From Volutella citrinella (Eukaryota; Ascomycota; Sordariomycetes; Hypocreales; Nectriaceae): a DNA stretch of 64,000 nucleotides. Location of the stretch: NCBI GenBank assembly GCA_034401135.1, contig JAWZSP010000007.1, positions 1,550,001-1,614,000 of the forward strand, read 5' to 3'. Below, in pieces: positions 47,901-61,600 of this stretch (the stretch's first letter is position 1; each line of letters opens with the position of its first letter). The position numbers and the translations under genes are program-made. The notes beneath the pieces are model-generated. The model ran no database searches, had not been told where the DNA came from, and saw only the letters and a program-made list of their open reading frames with translations.

Positions 47901-49451
47901 CTCGACGCAGAAATGGGCAGAGAAAGTTCAAACTGAGCGCCGCGAAGAGGCGGTCGAGCTCAAGCGACAGCAGGAAAACTTCATTGATATTACGAGCCAC
48001 GAGATGCGAAACCCACTGTCCGCCATCTTGCAATGTGCCGACCAAATTGCCAATAACATTACGGCATTTACCTCACATCACCTCAGGGAAGAGGTTGAAG
48101 AGTTGCTTGATGGATGCTTGGATGCCGCAAATACGATCAATCTGTGTGCAAGCCACCAGAAGCGCATTGTCGACGACATCCTGACACTCTCCAAGCTGGA
48201 CTCGAACCTGCTGGCTGTGACACCCGTGGACGAGCAGCCGGTGCGGGTTGTCCAACGCGCACTGAAGATGTTCGAGGCAGAGTTGGTCGCTCACGATATC
48301 GAATTCGACTTCCGCGTTGATGAGAGCTTTGAGCAGTACGGCGTTAAATGGACTAGGCTAGACCCATCAAGGCTCCGGCAGGTCTTGATCAACCTGATGA
48401 CCAATGCAATCAAGTTCACCCAAGGGAGAGAGAAGCGGTGCATCACTGTCAGCCTCAGCGCCTCCAAGGACGTGAAGGAAATGTTTGCAAAGGGAATCTC
48501 TTATTTCGACCGAGTCGATTATCAGCGAACAGCCGTCATGGACATCAACAACGTGGACGAGTGGGGCACTGGCGAGGAGATCAACATTCATTGCACCGTC
48601 GAGGACACTGGCCCTGGCCTGCTCGAAGAGGAGGTGCGCCTTTTATTCCAGCGATTCCAACAGGCGTCTCCACGCACCCATGTGCAATACGGCGGTTCCG
48701 GACTTGGTCTCTTCATCTCGCGCATTTTGACGGAGATGCAAGGTGGCCAGATAGGCGTTTCTTCGACAAGGGACGTTGGTAGCCAATTCAGCTTCTACGT
48801 AAAGACTCGCCGTTGCTTGAAGCCTCCAGCCGAGTACGAGCGCATCGCTCCCTTCAAAATCTCTCGCAAGTCAACGTCTCCAGCAACTCCCACGAAGCCA
48901 CATCTCTCTCGCCAGATGTCCAAGGGCAACCCGGAAGACAGCAGCCAGCTGTTCGACGTGCTCATCGTTGAGGATAACATCGTCAACCAGAAGGTTCTGC
49001 AACGCCAGCTACGCAACTGTGGCAACAACACTTTTGTTGCGAACCATGGCAAAGAGGCCCTCCAGACTTTGCAGCAATCCCGATTCTGGGCCGGCAAGGA
49101 GTCAGAGGGTGTCGACATTTCCGTCATTCTAATGGACCTGGAAATGCCCGTAATGGATGGTATGACTTGTGCCCGAAAGATCCGAGAACTAGAGAGGGAG
49201 GGTACTATTGTGAAGCATATCCCCATTATTGCCGTGACGGCATACGCCCGACCAGAGCAGATTGAGAGTGCGAAAGCTGCTGGAATCGTAAGGCGTCTCA
49301 TATTTGCCTCGGAGAAAGACCTTTCTTTTACTAACTGTTGTGCCCAAAGGATGATGTCATTTCGAAACCGTTCCGCATTCCCGAACTGATTCCGAAGATC
49401 GAAGAGCTGGTCGGAAAATACAAAAACCTGTCTGTCTCCGCCGGGACATAG
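44950..49451 (+). CDS. Hybrid sensor histidine kinase with PAS-type sensors and a receiver
   Basis: Exons are 44950-49287 and 49350-49451, giving 1479 aa. It is a cytosolic-type phosphorelay sensor without membrane helices. Order: Ser/Pro-rich N-terminus (to about 270), a first PAS-like region (about 275-400), a PAS/GAF-like block (about 490-860), a PAS with C-terminal PAC (about 866-995), dimerisation helix with phospho-acceptor His1017 (SHEMRNPLSAI), ATPase domain with N-box Asn1152 (NLMTNAIKFT), G1 (Asp1219, DTGPGL) and G2 (GSGLGL), then a receiver with VEDN, phospho-acceptor Asp1396 (LMDLEMPVMDG) and Lys1452 (ISKPF). All catalytic residues are present, so it should be active and feed an HPt protein and HOG-type relay. 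The intron splits the receiver, and the Lys is in the 33-residue last exon. I do not assign its HHK class. The start follows an in-frame stop and could differ if more leader introns exist. Confidence 0.88.
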
Positions 49452-50806
49452 GCGAATTCATTTGTCACGTTCGATCTCCCTCGAACATGCGCCTGCGATC
49501 ACTCGAGTACTGCCACTGAGCAGGCCACCATGGCCGGAAACAGCTGTCGTTTTTTTGCCACAGGCGGAGCCGCTTTGCTTCACCCTCTGGTACTTTGCTA
49601 TTGCCATGAGTAGTATTTCCAGACGAAACTACTGGAGCACGAGCCCGCCCACTCAACGACTTCATTTCGGTGTTTGGGCTGAGGGCGATCTCTGATGAAG
49701 TCTTCACAGCAGAAGTTCATAGAAGGGGAGACGATGTCCCATGTGTATTTCAAGCATTGGTTCATTGCTTATCCTTCTGTCAGGAGAGGATGCGTGGTCT
49801 CCTGTCCAGCGTGTGTATGGGTCTGTCATAATGACTGCTTTTTTGTTCTTTTTTCTTTTGCCTTTCTTGATGGGACCATCTTGGGGAAATACCAACGGTT
49901 AGGGTGCAATGGTGTTGCGGAATAAATGGGAATGGAGCATACGATACATGGATGACACATCCTGGCGTCAGCATTTTGTTTCTTTTATTCCCCGAGAAGA
50001 GGAGATTATGAGGTGGTTAGCTGGGATTGGGATCTGGCCCATATGGGCAAAAAAAGGACGAGGATTGACGCAGTCCCCAGGTATACACATGCTTTTTACA
50101 CCTGTCGAAACCGCTATAGATAAAGAGTGGAACATAAACATAACTTTGCAAGCGGATGCCCTTCTGACAAACGGCGACGGAACAGGGATGGATCGAGCTC
50201 GGCAGCAATTGGAGTGTCATTGATCTTGTCTACCAAGTCTACCAATCTGTTGCTACCAATTTTCAGTGCACCTAGGCTGAGTACGGTCTCACATTTGCCG
50301 ATCGATGCCATGTGACCTTTCCGCATTGTTGACCTCTGGAACTAATTAGCTGTTGATTGCAATGTGCACAAGTATGAGACAATAGCCAAAATGGTTCGTA
50401 ACGAATGCACCATTAGACATCACGGAATAGGGTGTATAACGGGTAACCGAGGTGTTCAACACGCGACATAGTATTATTAGGTATTAATTATCTCCGATCC
50501 GGGTATCAGACAAAACAACTGTGGGAAGCATCGTGGGTCAACCAACCGATAAAGTTGGAAGCTTGGGGTTTTTTTTTTTCAGATCCCTGGGGATCAATTT
50601 TCGGGGTTTCCGTTTCTCCTCCTTGTGTATAACTGCAAACAAAACAGTATGGAAAGTGGTATCAGTGAAGCAGTCTTGACAGGGTATCGTGGTATCTTGT
50701 GAAGAAATGCAGATCCATCCTTCCGTTCCAAACCCTTTCATGCGTGTGTTGAATTAATTTTTTTCCAGGTGACGGAATGTCACAGTAGCCTGCCCTACCG
50801 TGCCAT
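49452..50806. other. Convergent intergenic gap
   Basis: This 1.35 kb lies between the 3' ends of the histidine kinase (+) and PH-protein (-) genes. T-rich and A-rich stretches around 49840-49880, 50560 and 50755-50765 fit 3' regions. No gene was recognised. Confidence 0.6.
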
Positions 50807-52656
50807 CTAGGCAGCGGCAGTGACAGCAGGGGTGGTGGTGGCCACCTGCTCAGGCTTGTTCTCGGCCTTGGGCTCCTCAGCAGGCTTGGCCTCCTCCTTG
50901 GCACCCTCGGTCTTGGCCTCCTCCTTGGGGGCCTCAGTGCTGGCCTCGGCCTCCTCCTTGATAGGTTCCTCCTTGGCAGCCTCCTCGGCAGGCTTCTCCT
51001 CGGCCTTGGCGGCGCTGGTCTTGCCCTTGATAGTGGCGCGGAGCTTAGAGAAAGCACCCAGGGGCTTCTCCTCACCCTCGGCAGGCGAGGGGGACTTGTC
51101 ACGCTTTCCGAAGGCGAAGGGGAGAGAAGACTTGCGCTTCTCCTTCACCTCCTTCTTGGCCTCCTCCTTGGGGGCTTCATCCTTGGGCTCCTCCTGGGTC
51201 TCCTCCTTGGCGGGGGTGGCGACGTCAACAGCCAGAGGGGTAGTGGCCTCGACAGGAGGAATGACGGGGGCGGTCTCGGAAGCCTCAGTCTCCTTGGGAG
51301 CATCGACAACCGCGGTGGGCTTGAGCTCAGGAGACTTCTTCTCCTTCTTGGTGAAGAGGTTCTCGAAGAAGCTGTTGCGCTTGGAAGGGGGAGCAGGCTT
51401 AGCCTCCTCAGCGGCCTTCTCCTCAGCGGCGGGAGCCTCCTCCTTGGGAGCCTCCTCGGGCTTGGGCTCCTCAACCTTGGGTTCCTCGACCTTGGGAGCC
51501 TCCTCAGCGGGCTTGGCCTCCTCGACCTTGGGAGCCTCCTCCTTCACCTCCTCGGCGGGAACAGGCTTAGGCTGCTCATCCTTCTTGCCGAAGCCGAAGA
51601 AAGAGGTGCGCTTGCGGCTGGCGGATCGGCGCTCGGACTTAGACTCCTTCTTGCGCTCCTCCTCGACAGGCTTGGGCTCCTCGACGGCAGCGACGGGACC
51701 GGCCTCCTCGGTCTTGGGGGCCTCCTCAGCCTTGGGGGCCTCCTCGACCTTGGGCTCTTCAGCAGGCTTCTCCTCCTTCTTGGGGGGAGGAGCGGGCTTG
51801 AAGCTCTCAATGGTAGCCTTGTAAGCCTCGGACTCGGTGACAGTGGAGGCGAGCTCCTTAGCCTCAGCGATCTTTAGCTTCAGCTGAGCAACCCAGTTGT
51901 CGCGCTCAGCAGTGTTGGCGGCCTTGAAGCTGTGCTTGTTGCCCTTGGAGGTGAAGTGGAACTTGTGGGTGCCATCAGTCTCAGGCTCGTTGGCATCGGC
52001 CTGCGAAAGTTAGCTTGTCAGAAAATCTAAATCTGTCGGCAGTTGTGCGCTAATGCACAAAAACAGTGGGACGCCAACTTACCAGGCTGATGACACTGGA
52101 AGGAGTCTTCTTGTCACCAACGAAGAGCAGACCCTTGCCGGTGTGAGTAGCCCAGGCAATGTTGGTGTGGGCGGTCTCGACGGACTTCTCAGCCTTGCGG
52201 TAGGCAGCGAGGGCCTTGGCCTCAACGGCCTCGACGCCGAAGAAGAAGAATTCCTTGCTGGCAATGAAGTTCCTGAAGGGGTGGTGTTAGCAAAAGGGAG
52301 TGAATTAATCAAGCAGTGTCGGTTCAATAATCGAGCTGAACGCGCGATGCGATGCTCGACTGCTGATGGCGCGCTTACTTGGGGAAGCTCAGGCCCTGAG
52401 CCTTGTGGCCGAGGAAGCCCTCCTCGATGGGCTTGACCTCCTCCTTGGCCTCCTCCTTGGGCTCTTCCTTGGCCTCCTCAGCAGGCTTGGCCTCCTCTGT
52501 GGGCTTCTCCTCGGCGGCCGGAACGGCCTCAGTAGGCTTGACCTCCTCGACAGGCTTGGTCTCGGCGACGGGCTCGACAACGGGCTCGACCGCGGGGGCG
52601 ACGGTCTCGGGCTTGGTGTCCTTAGGGACCTCGACGTTCTTCTGTTCTTCGGCCAT
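50807..52656 (-). CDS. PH-domain protein with Lys/Glu-rich repeats (Meu6-like)
   Basis: Exons on the minus strand are 52656-52379, 52272-52083 and 52000-50807, giving 553 aa. Introns have GTAAGC and GTAAGT donors and CAG acceptors. The N-terminal 75 residues are Pro/Glu/Lys-rich. A PH-like domain spans about 80-205: GFLGHKAQG, KNFIASKEFFFFGVEA, THTGKGLLFVGDKKT, HKFHFTSKGNKHSFKAAN, and the family-typical Trp192 in AERDNWVAQLKLKI. The remaining 350 residues are low-complexity EEAPK/EEAKP repeats, likely disordered or highly charged helix. Three basic motifs interrupt them: RKRTSFFGFGKK (285-296), SKRNSFFENLFTKK (362-375) and KRKSSLPFAFGKR (444-456). The layout resembles fungal PH proteins named after fission-yeast Meu6. 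The function is uncertain, probably binding of membrane phospholipid at the cell cortex (inference). It is convergent with the histidine kinase. Confidence 0.85.
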
Positions 52657-55600
52657 TATGCAGGTGGGTATCTGAAAGGAGATTGGGTATCACAACAAAC
52701 AAAGACGTTGGTATCAAAGAAAAGAAACGGGTCGACGATCCAGAAATGGCGTTGGATGGGATGTTGGTCGAGATAGACTGGAGTGTAAGGAAGAAGGAAG
52801 AGGAAGGAAGGGCTGTGGGAAGAAGGGGAGCCTGGGGGTACTTATTTGTTGCAAGCCAGCGCCTCAAGGTAGCCTGGACCTCTCTCCGTTTCTTTGCGTC
52901 TCTGTGAGTGTGCGAGCGCGATTGAGTGTGAGTGAGCGAGGAGGGCGTGCTGGCGCGACATTGGCTAGTGGGCGTGTACGTGGAAGAATGAAGGAGCTGG
53001 GTACTTGCTGTAGGTAGGTACCTTAGAAGTGGGGAGCCAAGCAAGAGGGAGGGCAAGGAGGTGAGGGAGGGAGGGCGTGAGTGACCAACCAGGCCAAGGC
53101 TGGGCTGTTGGCCTGCACTCTGGGGCCGCCAGGCGCCCAGGCTGGACAGTAGCTTGGGCCGGGGGTGTGTGCCAGGGCAGGGAGCACAAGGAGGGCGTGG
53201 CCCAGTGCGAGCCCACATGGGCGTGTGAGCCCGCTGGTGATGGTGGGCTCCTGGAAAGCCGCAATGCGCCGGCCTGGGTCATCGCGTGGTACTGTACATT
53301 ACGAGAGCCACCAAGGTAGGCGCTACTCTGCTCATTTGCGGTGGAGTCTGGAGTGCAGAGCGCTACGGCCTCACGCCTGCCCCTCTACTGTTGCAACTCA
53401 GCACATCGTGGACTTATCCAGGCACTCACCCAACCACGGTGGTATTGGTGGTAGAGAGGACTTTCTTTGAGCCTGGGGCTTATTGTAGTATTATTGCAAG
53501 ATACCCGACGTGATACTTGCCTTTCGGCTGCGAGCATGCTCAGTGGGAGTAGGATATTGCAAGTTTGGAGCTGGTCGCAGGAGCAGCCCATAAAAAAAAA
53601 GCTGATTGAACGTACTGATGAGGCTCATTTGCTCTTGGCGGCCGGTGATTCACAGCTGGAGGTGCCCGGCGGCCGAAATGGATGCAGCCCATCTTCCGTA
53701 GCGGCCAGTAGCGCGCACCCATCAAACACCACACCTCGCAATGCCCAGAAATGTTCGACTGGCCGTTTTGCTCTGTTGGACGATCGAACACGATGCTCAT
53801 CTCGCCCCATCAAGCCCTTCCTTTCGCTCAAACGTTGGGGACTTCAACCGCCCATACAGTACAACTTCGCCTCCGTGACTCCGTCCCCCTTTCCGGAGCC
53901 CCATCGTCCAACGGCTCGTTTGTGGACGGACGAGCTCCCGTCCCAAGTCCCCTGCTGCCGTTCCTGGGCCTCCCGCCGTCCCCTGGCCCTGTAGGGAGTA
54001 GCATGGCCGGATGAGGTACCTTCTATCCCCTCAGGAACTATAGGTATTGTGGCTCCGTAAAGGCCATCTCCCTAGCTCCCTAGCACCATCCCAAGCCAAG
54101 CTCTCTTGGGCACGGCTACGATTTGTTGCATCAAACTCCCGTCGACTCACTGATAATTGAAAGCTGCCGTCCTGGTCGTCATTGGGCAATTTCCACGGCA
54201 GTTGCCCCCCTCTATCATGTCCTACCACGCAAGGTACGAGTGCTGCAATGGGACCTGTGGTGCAGGAGATGCTCCATGCCCTGTACAAAGTACATGGCCC
54301 CACGATGGCGGGATCCGTGCTCATTTTTAGGACCGCTTTTCGATAGCCGTCGAGGGGCATGTGCAGTTAATCAATCCCCGGCCACGCCACGCATTGCCTG
54401 AGCTCCTATTCACTTGACTGCGTTCACCCATGGAAACTGGCCAGCGGTAGGAAACCCTCTTCTGGGGTTACACGACGGTGCAGCGATGGACTCTCGGCCA
54501 ACGTACTTAGATCAACTTGGCGTACTCCTTTTAGAGCTTTCGCCTTGTTTGTTTTGTTCCCTTATTTCACTTCCTCCTCCAATTCCCATTTTGATATTGC
54601 ATGGCGATAGGGCTGGCCCGTGCTTCTTTAAGCGAGTGGGCCTGAAATTGCAGAGGCGAGGAGCCTCCTTGGCACCAGCGACGTGTACATGAAGCTGGAG
54701 GCACCCCCCCTTCAATCTTGTTCTCCTGCCAAAGACTGGGCACGTTGTGTGAGCTTGCTCCTGCTTCAACGCCTGTAAACGTCTGTAAGGGAGCAAGCAT
54801 GATGGCTAAGCGCTGGCCGGCCGACTGCCCCCCGCTATCCGCTTCCTCTCCATGAAGTACCAACAAACAATCCCGATCCCCCTTGGCGAGTACCTTACCC
54901 ATCGGAAGGAAGACATATGATACAGAAGTGATTGCGACTAGTATGTCTGCGTCTCGAGGCCCCCGAGCTAGAGCGAGAAGGCGATCATTCACTTGCACTT
55001 CACTGGCCAAGATGGGGCCTTCTTCTCTGCCTCACTCGGAGGACATGGCGCAACGCGGAACGATGCCCGTTGCCAGCTATTGCCCTTGAGTAGTAGCAAT
55101 TTGGATGACCTGGCTACCACTCACCTCTCACCTCTCCCAGCTCAAAGTATAGTGGGTCTGGAGATCAGGTATCTACTAGCGAGTACTTTACAAACTTACT
55201 AGAAGGGCGCTATGACAAGGCACCTGTTCTCAGCCAGGTCGAGTACCTCACCTCCCCGTACGTGGCACCCTCGGCCGCCCTCCGTCCACTGTGACCAGGC
55301 CTTGGTGGAGGAAGCTCTCACCGGCGCCGTGCCACCAACCTGACACCTGATACTCGAATGTACATTCCTTGGTGCTACTACTATTATGGTAGTGGTGATA
55401 GGTTAAGGTATCTTAGTAATGAGCATGGTGCTGCAGTGCAGTGGTCGTCCTGCAGCGGATTGCCGTTCTTGTCGCTAGTGGTGTGGTCGGTTGACGCCCA
55501 CTTGCAGGTACTCCAGGCGCTGGAAAGGAAGGAACTTTCCACTCCCGCATCATGTCTGCTGGTCGGCACCAATCCTCAGGCTTCATTCGTCTCCCGCCCA

Positions 55601-58600
55601 TGCCGCCCAAGTATCGCTGGAATACTCTCGCCTGACCTGAACATCCCCATCTCCGATGCCACCAACCTCAACGGCCGTCCCACACCGGGCTCACATTCTG
55701 ACTCAACAAGGGCTCTCGGACCTATTGCTCATGGCACGCCAAAAACAAATCAAATCTCTCTTTTCGCACCGGGTTTCCTTTTTAGCTCCCTGGGCCTAGC
55801 CACTCGCTGCAGGTCCCTAAACCATCGTCTGCGTTGCCAGGCAGAGGCAAACCACCAGCCGCTACTCACCGGCCACTTAAGCGCTACTCAGCAACGATTC
55901 CGATATTGATCGTCAGCCCCCGAATGCAGCCGTGTCCGCCTGGTGCCATCTCCACAGTTGCCCAGCAATTTGAATGCCGCCGGATCGCTGTGTCAGAGCC
56001 ATGTACCCTCAACCATTCGCAGGGTTGTATGAGTGTCGGTTGTTGCCTCCCAGTCAGGACCGACCTCGTACTAATAATAATCTGCCCAGCTCCACCGCCG
56101 TTTGGAGCTCCATCGCCAATCACTGCTTAGTCCGAGCCTCATTCCCTGGCCCTTGCCTATGGGTCCTGTATCTGCCATGTCCATCGCTGCCCCGCCGAAT
56201 AATCTCCCTGGTCCCTGACCCTGGACCCTCCGATACCGACAGGTGATCCGTGCCGGCACCCCATCACCTGCAAGGCTCGGTGGCAGACTGATGAGTGGAT
56301 CAAAGGCCGGCAAAAAAAATTATTACGGGTGATGGCCAACTTGCCAGCTTCAATGCGAGAGGAGACTACTACTAGAAAGGACTACTCATGCTCTGTTACT
56401 TGGTACCAAGACAACACACACGTTGTCATTGCGTTCTTCGCCGTTGACTCTCTACGAATGCCGTTTTCATGGATCGGCACCAGCATCTGCCAAACGGGCT
56501 ACGCCTGTTGAAGGTTCAGCCGGGTGCCTCGTGACAAAGTGCTGCACGCCGGCGCAATGGAAGGTATCGGGTTTGGATCCGACCACCTACCCACCCACAA
56601 GTTTGGATTGCGCGCCGATGCGCAATCGCAGAAAATGCAGCTCTGGCAAGTGTGTCAGCTGGCTCTCCGTAACAAAACTTGGCCTGAAGCATGGCACGCA
56701 CGCAAGTATCAGGCCAGGTCATGTCATATCAGGTCACGCTCCCTGCCACCCGGAGCAACTCCCTTGTGGCTCAGGGCCACCCTTTGCTCGGTGGCACCCT
56801 CCACACTTCCAGCGCTTTTGTTTGCGATTTCACTTCCAAGGACTGTGGCCTTTGGGGGGAAACAACAACATTTACCGTCTTCTTGGCTGAAGGGCCCGCT
56901 CTTGTGTGCCTTACTCGGCCGTTTGTGTACAGGACGTCAGCAGCCCAATTCACCCAGGCAATCAGGTCCAAGGGTTGAGCGTTGCGCCGTCCTACGCAAG
57001 GCAAGGTAGGCATAAGGTTGCGGCGGCGCTAGCGTCTCGCCGTAACAAACGGGATCCGCTCTCCGCCCTACGACCCAACCATCCTTCTGATACGGATGGT
57101 GGGTATTTGGCCAATGCAGTGCCAAGCGCTTGCCAGCGTTGACTGGCAAGAGCCATTCGCGAAGGGTTGGACAGCTCAAGGGTTGGGTCGTGCTACGTAT
57201 TCCCTTCCAAGGCCGCGAGATCGAGAGGCGTCCAGTGAGGGGGGGGATCAAACTGATGCAACAGGACTTGTGCATGACGAAACATCCCGCGCACACCCAC
57301 CAGGATGCCCGAGGCGACAACCAAGGCAGCGGAGGGCAGCGATATGCAAATGCACTGGCTACTGGGCTCAGTTGACCACTTGGCAGCGGCAGTAGCGATT
57401 CCACTTCCAACATTCTGCCTTCTTACACATACCTCGAGCCCTCCACTCGCATGAGCGTCCGTTGGCCTATCCCGCTGCAACCCACACCACCCAAAACCCG
57501 TTGCTTCGCGGTCACCCGCTGACGCCATGCTGAAGTAGCGTGTACTTGCACCACCCAAGACCTTGCGGCTTCGATATCCGTGCTTGATACGGTGGTTGTG
57601 GCAGGACCCTTTCATTCGCACAACACGTGCTGTATGCAGCATACTCACGAAATAGGAATGGACTGTTCCCTCACGGCGTCGTCCTAGATACTTGAACTTG
57701 ATCTGGCCTAGGTAATTCTGTCGTGGATCGCCTCTTCTCGACCAGGTGACTGTCTGGTGGTGTGAAGGAGCGGCTCACTCGGTTAAAATTCCAGGAGGAG
57801 CAAATGCAAGCCGTCATGCCGACGACGTTCCATCTGCTGCCGAATACGGAACTTCTCACAATGTGGATGCTGCCACAGGGTCCTTCTTTCATTCCCGCCG
57901 TTCCTGTGATCCAGTAAATCGTGTGTCAGAACTCTGTGAGACACGATGCCCTGGCGGCCACCACCGAGGCCAGACAACCCACACACCACCCCTTCAGCAA
58001 CAAGGGCCGCTATGATCAAGCCTCGAGGAAAGATCGTGGACGAAGCGGGATCTACTGATATCCTATAGCCCCTGTCTCATGAAGCACATGCGCTCGCCGG
58101 TTTTGTATCGTTCCAGAGTCATTTCTCCTCTGACACCAATACAACCACCTACGATTAGCTTTTAAGTTACCTCGGATTTCATCCGCTCTGCATGAATGGG
58201 TTTCCACAACCATCACCACACCAACACTTGACCTGGAAAGTTGCCAATCAATCGAGATCCACATGCCTGTCCATCGCGGGCCTAGGCATGACGCCGGCTG
58301 GTGGGACCAAAGTCGAGATCCCTGTCACACACACTATTGTCCGCACAAACGCCAGCAACCTCTGCCACGGCGTAACTAGCTGCTATTAGCTTTGACGTCC
58401 CCACTGGGGAGTGTGCAAACAATTTGTTGGTTAGTTCGCCGGTACGAATATTCTTCAGTCACGAGCTGGGCGCAAGGCCTTTGTTTTTCATATCAGAGGC
58501 AATGCTGAAGGTACGATGCACGAACAATTGCCTGACGGCTTCAAGCAGTGGTAGGGTGATGTCCATACCCTTGGCAACATATGCTCTGCATGTGGACTGC

Positions 58601-61600
58601 GCAGAAAGTTTCTGGCGATTTTCCAACCTAACAACACCGTCCTGTCATTTCCAACAAGCCAGCTGGACACGTTGATCCACGTTACCTATTTGGGCTCCCT
58701 CATCTTCACTGGTGGGTCGCTGCCGTTCCCTCCCATCGCCCTTTCTTTCACCAACAAATGGATCCGTTCTGCATGGACTGGCTGATTGGAACCCGGGCTT
58801 CATGATGCTTTGGACAATATATGGTCGGTGTGCGTGTTGAGTGCAAACATCTCTGCTGTGCCTCACTGGGCATGTTAGCACCCCAGCTCAAGCATTGCGA
58901 TGATTCTATCCCATGGAAGCTGGGTCACACGTGAACGAAATTGTGGGCTCCGTCCGACAGACCTGAAGCAAGGACATGCATGCAACGGAGGAACTCTGAG
59001 GCACGGAAACCCTCCAGACCCAACCGCATTGAACGGAAGATTGGGCCCACTGGTCGATCCTGTCCTTCACGGCTATTTATTCCACCCAGCCTGGCTTTGG
59101 GGCTGTTCAATTGCTTCGCACAAGTCTCCTGAGGTCACAGGCCGTTTTGTGGTGCATGGCCACTGCAACTTGCTCGACTTGCAGCGTCTGCTGCCAACGC
59201 ACGCCACAGTAGCAAAATCACTTATTCGATATGAAAGACGGCACCTGTATGGGACAAGGCCCGTGAGGCTGTTTCACAGGCAACCGATTTGAGCTGGTGC
59301 GTTCTGCGCTGAACAAGACGTATTATGCTATTAGTCTTCCCCTCTGCTCCTTGCTCTGAGCCTGAGATTTGCTGGCGATACAACCGCCGACTTTCCCTAT
59401 CTCGGCTTCCCCTAGCATGAAGCACAACCCACCTGAGACGACGACGGTTCTGTGTGTGACTGACCCGTCAGTGTGCGCCTCTGCGCCTTGCGTCACAAAG
59501 GGCGGCAGACGCACTGGGCACAGAGACGCACACTGCTGCCATTTCCGAGGTCAGATGGGACAAGATGGGTCCACGCAAAGAATGGCTGATTTGCTGTCAG
59601 CGCCCATGTCTCCGCCTGCGGATGGCCGCTGATGAGATGAATACAAGATTCGCAACACTCTTGGCCCATTGGCTACGGCAGTGCACTACATACACAATGG
59701 GCGAGGCGGTCTGGGGCGGGGATCGGGCAGTCTCCAGCTTTTCGACACTTACAATCCCCACCCCTCCCTCGACGAGTTGCCGTGCTAAGCAGCAGTGAGT
59801 CCCCGACTGCCAAGTCTGTGATGCCGCCTCTGACTGCCGCAGATCAGCAGCCTTGGGGGGCAGTGTTTCGAACTGCACAGTACATGTACAAACGTTCATG
59901 CAGTGCAGTCTCGCTTCGTCTTGGCCGTACATGGCGAGGAGCGAGTGGGCTGCATCCTCTCTGCCTCCGCCTCCGTCTCCTGGCCTGGGCATCACTTTGC
60001 TGATTGTGGTTGTCTGCCGACAGCTACTTCAATAGTCACCCTTTGACAAATCGTGCCCTCCAAATCCATTTCTGGCGTAAAGCCCAAGCTCTTGCTGCTT
60101 TACCCTGAGCGCAAGAGTTATCTAGACGGTAAGGAAGGTAGTCAGAGCCCAACTTGATTGCTTCGCAGTGTTTCAAGCTCCTGTTCACCAGGACACCCTT
60201 TCCAGACTGGAGCCTCATGTATCCATCTGGTCTGCGATGAAATGATGATACGCGTAGAACGATGCATCACAACCCACGGCACATACACGGAAAGAGGTAG
60301 GTGTCCGTATAGCTATGAGTTGTAGTCTAAGGTATAGCCTACCTATCAGCAATCTGAGTCTGTTCTCCAAATGCGCACTCTTCTTCAGTCACCTGATGGC
60401 TTTGGCAGCCACCACTTCTTACGCACGATCCAAAGCGAGCCTCAGGTGCCGGTCTTGATGGTTTCGAAGGTATCGAAAACGTCGCTCCTACAGAGTGTTA
60501 GAGCGGTTTGGCACGTCTCACAAGCATACCATGGGAACTGTCTACCTTGTTGTGATTCAGGCTGGTGTATTAGTTGGCCCTTTTCCTCGGTACGGAAAAA
60601 CAACATCCTTTGGCGCGAGGCGAATCTCCTTCCCAGCCAGCAACATCGCCATTTCCCTGTTGTTACATAGCATCGCTGTTTCAAGGTTCCAGCATCGTCC
60701 GACCTCCAATAGAGTCCCTAGATCCCCTGCTGACTAGGGGGTGATGCTCAAGTGACCCGTTCCAGTGCAGCCTATGCCGTGCAATGCGATATGGTAACGA
60801 TGCTCGGCTCCGGCTGCTCTTCCTTGTGCCTCCCGCCCGCATCTTCGTCCTAAAATTGCCGATTGACGCGCACGCCATATCATCGATATAGGAAATACGT
60901 GGGTTGGGGTAGGATGGGGCCGTACTGCCTGCACACTGGTGGCAGTGCCTGTCTGCAAGGCTGAATGGGCTGTGGATGCTTGTTCTGCCAACCCGATGTG
61001 GCCACTGGAGATGTGCTCGTGACTGTGTTCACTTCCCCCAGATACCCATTGACACAGTTACTACTAGAACTAAATCGCTGTGATGTGTAGACAGAACAGC
61101 CTTGTCCATCAGTGACTCGGCGACCGTGTAACAACTCAACTCTTAAAATATTGCACAAGCCGTCCACCTGATTTCTCAATTGGTTTGTAGTAGTCCTCGA
61201 CTTGTAATCACGTTGGCCACCTATCTATCTAGCTCCTACTTGATTAATTAAATATGAAAGGATGCAATTAAAAGATCAACGCGCTGTGTTCAGCCCGTGT
61301 ATGTTTGCGCATTCCCGAGGATCTCACCTGTTGCCGCCCTGGGTCGTCTAACCCGCGAGGTCGAAAGCACCTTGATGCATTCAAAAAGCTGGATAAATAA
61401 TTTTTTTCCCCAAGGCTCTAGAACGTTCCCTGGGGAGCTTGCAGGTTGCAACTGTCGGATGCTGCTCGTCGTCTAAGGAGGGGCTGTGTTATTGCACCAG
61501 AAGGCGGGCCTACACGTACGAACTGCAATCGTTCACTGTTGTATCAAGGCACGTACGGTGGATTCGAAGACATTGGCATCAGTTACTCGTCAATAAATTG

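Noticed and set aside
50820..51824. A 334-codon Ser/Ala/Leu-rich plus-strand frame opposite the PH-protein tail
   Set aside because: It is the antisense reading of Glu/Lys/Ala repeats, so low-complexity and not a gene.
54567..55010. A 147-codon minus-strand frame in the 9.4-kb gap
   Set aside because: The first 80 residues look protein-like, but I found no domain, no partner exons and no conserved motif.
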